Shown piece after piece: positions 21,447-23,021 of a stretch of 23,021 nt of DNA (positions within the stretch are counted from its first letter, which is position 1; each line of letters begins with the position of its first letter). A program made the position numbers and the translations under genes. Origin of the DNA: a virus. Location: the IMG/VR virus record IMGVR_UViG_3300046817_000777, positions 1 to 23,021 of that record, one strand, 5' to 3'. Under the pieces are notes generated by a model. It did not search any database. It saw only the letters and a list, made by a program, of their open reading frames with translations, and was not told the origin of the DNA.

Positions 21447-22568
21447 ATGCCTGTTTATACCGCGCCACTACTCGCGCATATCACCACTGCTGCTCTCGAT
21501 TGGTGGATGAACAAAGGGACCGCCTTCCAGGAGGCGATCCAGGAGAAGCCGCTGCTAGCGGCGATGGAGTCCAAGAAGAAATCGTTCCCGGGCGGCAAGG
21601 GCAATATTGTCATTAGCGTCAAGGGAGATTTTGGCAACACGGCCGCGCCAGGTACTGACGATCAGCTCAAAGGCTACGAGCTGGCTGACAGCGTCACCTA
21701 CTACACGCCGGCCAACCTGACCCAGGCAATCTACCCCTGGAAGGAACACCACATCGGTATCATGCTCACTCACTCCGAGCTGAAGACCGATGGCATCAGC
21801 GTCACCGATGGTCCTGGCATGGAGGAGGACACCTCCGAGCATTCCGGCCGCGATGACACCGTCCTGGTCGGTCTGTTGCAAGACGCACTGCAAGACGTCT
21901 CCGAGCAGTACGCCCGCGGCATGAACAACCTGCTGTGGACCAACGGTGCCACGGACGCCAAGGCCCTCGCCGGCATGGCGGCACTTATCACCGACGATCC
22001 GACCACCGGCATCGTCGCCGGCATCAACCGCGGCCAGAAGCCGTGGTGGAGAAACCGCGCTTACACGACCGCAATGGGTGCAGCTGTGACAGGCACACCG
22101 GCGCTGTCGGCATGGGGTGGCGGACCGATCACCTCGGCCGCGGCCAACGGCGGGGCGCTGATCACCTTGCTCCAGAAGGAGTATCGGCAGCTGACCCGGT
22201 ACGGCGCCAAGCCGAACACTGGGTTCTGTGGATCCGACTGGCTCACCGCCCTGGAGACAGAGCTGCGTGCCAACGGCAACTACTCAATGCAGGGCTTCTC
22301 CGGCGGCAAGGACATCTCGGTCGGTCAGATCTCCTACATGGGGACCGACTTCGAGTATGACCCGACGCTCGATCAGCTCGGCAAGAGCAAGCGTTGCTAT
22401 TGGTATGACTCGCGAGACATCTACCTGGTTGCCATGCAGGACGAATGGCGCCACCAGCACTCACCCGAGCGGGCGCCTGACAAGTACGTCATCTACCGCT
22501 CGATCACTTCGACCGGACAACTCTGTGCGCGGCGCCTTAACGGCGCTGTCGTCATGGATATTGTCTGA
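21447..22568 (+). CDS. Major capsid protein
   Basis: AAGGGG at 21433-21438 lies eight bases before ATG. The 373-aa product (MPVYTAPLLAHITTAAL...) comes after terminase, portal and scaffold, the expected place. Features include an N-terminal helical arm, an extended-loop-like stretch (KGNIVISVKGDFG) at about 51-63, a spine-helix-like region around TVLVGLLQDALQDVSEQYARG, and late beta-rich sequence (YVIYRSITSTGQLCARRLNG). This is consistent with the HK97 fold, but the family is not confirmed. It assembles the head shell. No frameshift or truncation. Confidence 0.85.
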   Translation: MPVYTAPLLAHITTAALDWWMNKGTAFQEAIQEKPLLAAMESKKKSFPGGKGNIVISVKGDFGNTAAPGTDDQLKGYELADSVTYYTPANLTQAIYPWKEHHIGIMLTHSELKTDGISVTDGPGMEEDTSEHSGRDDTVLVGLLQDALQDVSEQYARGMNNLLWTNGATDAKALAGMAALITDDPTTGIVAGINRGQKPWWRNRAYTTAMGAAVTGTPALSAWGGGPITSAAANGGALITLLQKEYRQLTRYGAKPNTGFCGSDWLTALETELRANGNYSMQGFSGGKDISVGQISYMGTDFEYDPTLDQLGKSKRCYWYDSRDIYLVAMQDEWRHQHSPERAPDKYVIYRSITSTGQLCARRLNGAVVMDIV

Positions 22569-22573
22569 TCGAA

Positions 22574-22598
22574 ACGGCCGGGGTGGCGGTGGTTTTTT
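22574..22598 (+). terminator. Weak hairpin with T run after the capsid gene
   Basis: ACGGCCG (22574-22580) pairs imperfectly (one mismatch, one G-T) with CGGTGGT (22587-22593), followed by TTTTT (22594-22598). It could partly terminate transcription after the capsid gene. Pairing is poor, so the call is tentative. Confidence 0.3.
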
Positions 22599-22643
22599 CC
22601 TGCAAGATTGGCCGCCCTCACCTCGGCTTCAATAGGAGGCTAA

Positions 22644-23021
22644 ATGGCTAAACAAATCCAGTACTGCACCTGCAAGATCAACCTGGCCGGTCAGAATTGC
22701 CACACCGTGATCTACAACGAATTCAATCCGGTGACCTGGCCGGAAGTGCAAGTGTTGCAGGCGGTCCACGGCGACGAGAACGTCATGGACGTCATGCCGT
22801 GCGGCATCGGCGAGGTGTGGCCGACCGAAGAGAAGAACCGACTTGCCAGCATCTACGGTCGCAAGGTTGTCGAAGCGTGTTTCCCGGGGCGGGCGTTCCG
22901 CATGGACTACATGATGACCGAAGATGTGAACCTGCCACGCTACGACGGGGGTACGCCATCTGTCGTGGTGGCGCCGCCAGGCAGCGATGACGAGGATGTG
23001 GAAGCTAGCTCCGAGCCCAAC
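22644..23021 (+). CDS. Hypothetical head-region protein, 3'-truncated
   Basis: AGGAGG at 22634-22639 is four bases before ATG 22644, and the frame stays open to the window end (126 codons). The visible product starts MAKQIQYCTCKINLAGQNCH and contains C8, C10, C19 and C53. IYNEFNPVTWPEVQVLQAVHG, GIGEVWPTEEKNRL and GRKVVEACFPGRAFRMDY are its most structured parts, followed by an acidic Pro/Ser tail (GSDDEDVEASS). A phage protein next to the capsid gene may be a head-completion or decoration protein, but no family is recognised. Confidence 0.65.
   Translation, partial: MAKQIQYCTCKINLAGQNCHTVIYNEFNPVTWPEVQVLQAVHGDENVMDVMPCGIGEVWPTEEKNRLASIYGRKVVEACFPGRAFRMDYMMTEDVNLPRYDGGTPSVVVAPPGSDDEDVEASSEPN

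Overview
The window is a stretch of a tailed double-stranded DNA phage genome (or an intact prophage segment). Every recognisable gene is viral: a replicative primase/helicase, a large terminase, a portal, a scaffold and a capsid protein, and a long run of tail-fibre and adhesin genes. No bacterial housekeeping gene, tRNA, rRNA, CRISPR array, insertion sequence or integrase is visible. The GC-rich, C/G-ending codon use and the AGGAG-type ribosome binding sites would fit a phage of an alphaproteobacterium, but that host guess is inference. No tape-measure gene is seen here, and with terminase, portal, scaffold and capsid adjacent a podovirus-like layout is plausible but unproven.

Left end (1-2430, mostly rightward). 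The 3' part of a D5/DUF5906-type primase-helicase runs in from outside the window. It is followed by a 148-bp intergenic element made of two perfect 41-bp inverted arms around a very AT-rich 66-bp centre, a good candidate replication origin, and then by a small Cys-rich protein.

Control/accessory region (2421-5641, mostly leftward). This holds an HTH regulator, a 99-aa unknown, a 268-aa Cys-motif protein resembling the GP88/DUF7227-type phage families, and a 33-aa microprotein. The last three share an identical 9-nt ribosome-binding leader. A 52-bp near-perfect palindrome lies between two of them, and a 14-bp palindrome sits in the divergent gap before two rightward genes (an HGG-motif Cys protein and a possible small terminase). 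About 270 bp of non-coding DNA follows, then a leftward 188-aa protein with a winged-helix-like N-terminus.

Receptor-binding region (5697-15502, rightward, genes overlapping or nearly touching). About 10 kb encodes at least eight adhesin or fibre-like proteins of different architecture: coiled-coil fibre, collagen-like fibre with repeats, short fibre, LamG-like lectin with an inserted carbohydrate-binding-like module, IPT/TIG-like protein, fibre with chitin-binding-like segment, polyglycine protein and InlB-type bacterial repeat. Small membrane, lysine-rich and lipoprotein genes are interspersed or follow; some may belong to lysis.

Head module (16169-23021, rightward). Terminase large subunit, a portal with a long Gly/Met/Pro-rich insertion, scaffold, major capsid protein, and the start of a further small head-region gene that runs off the end.
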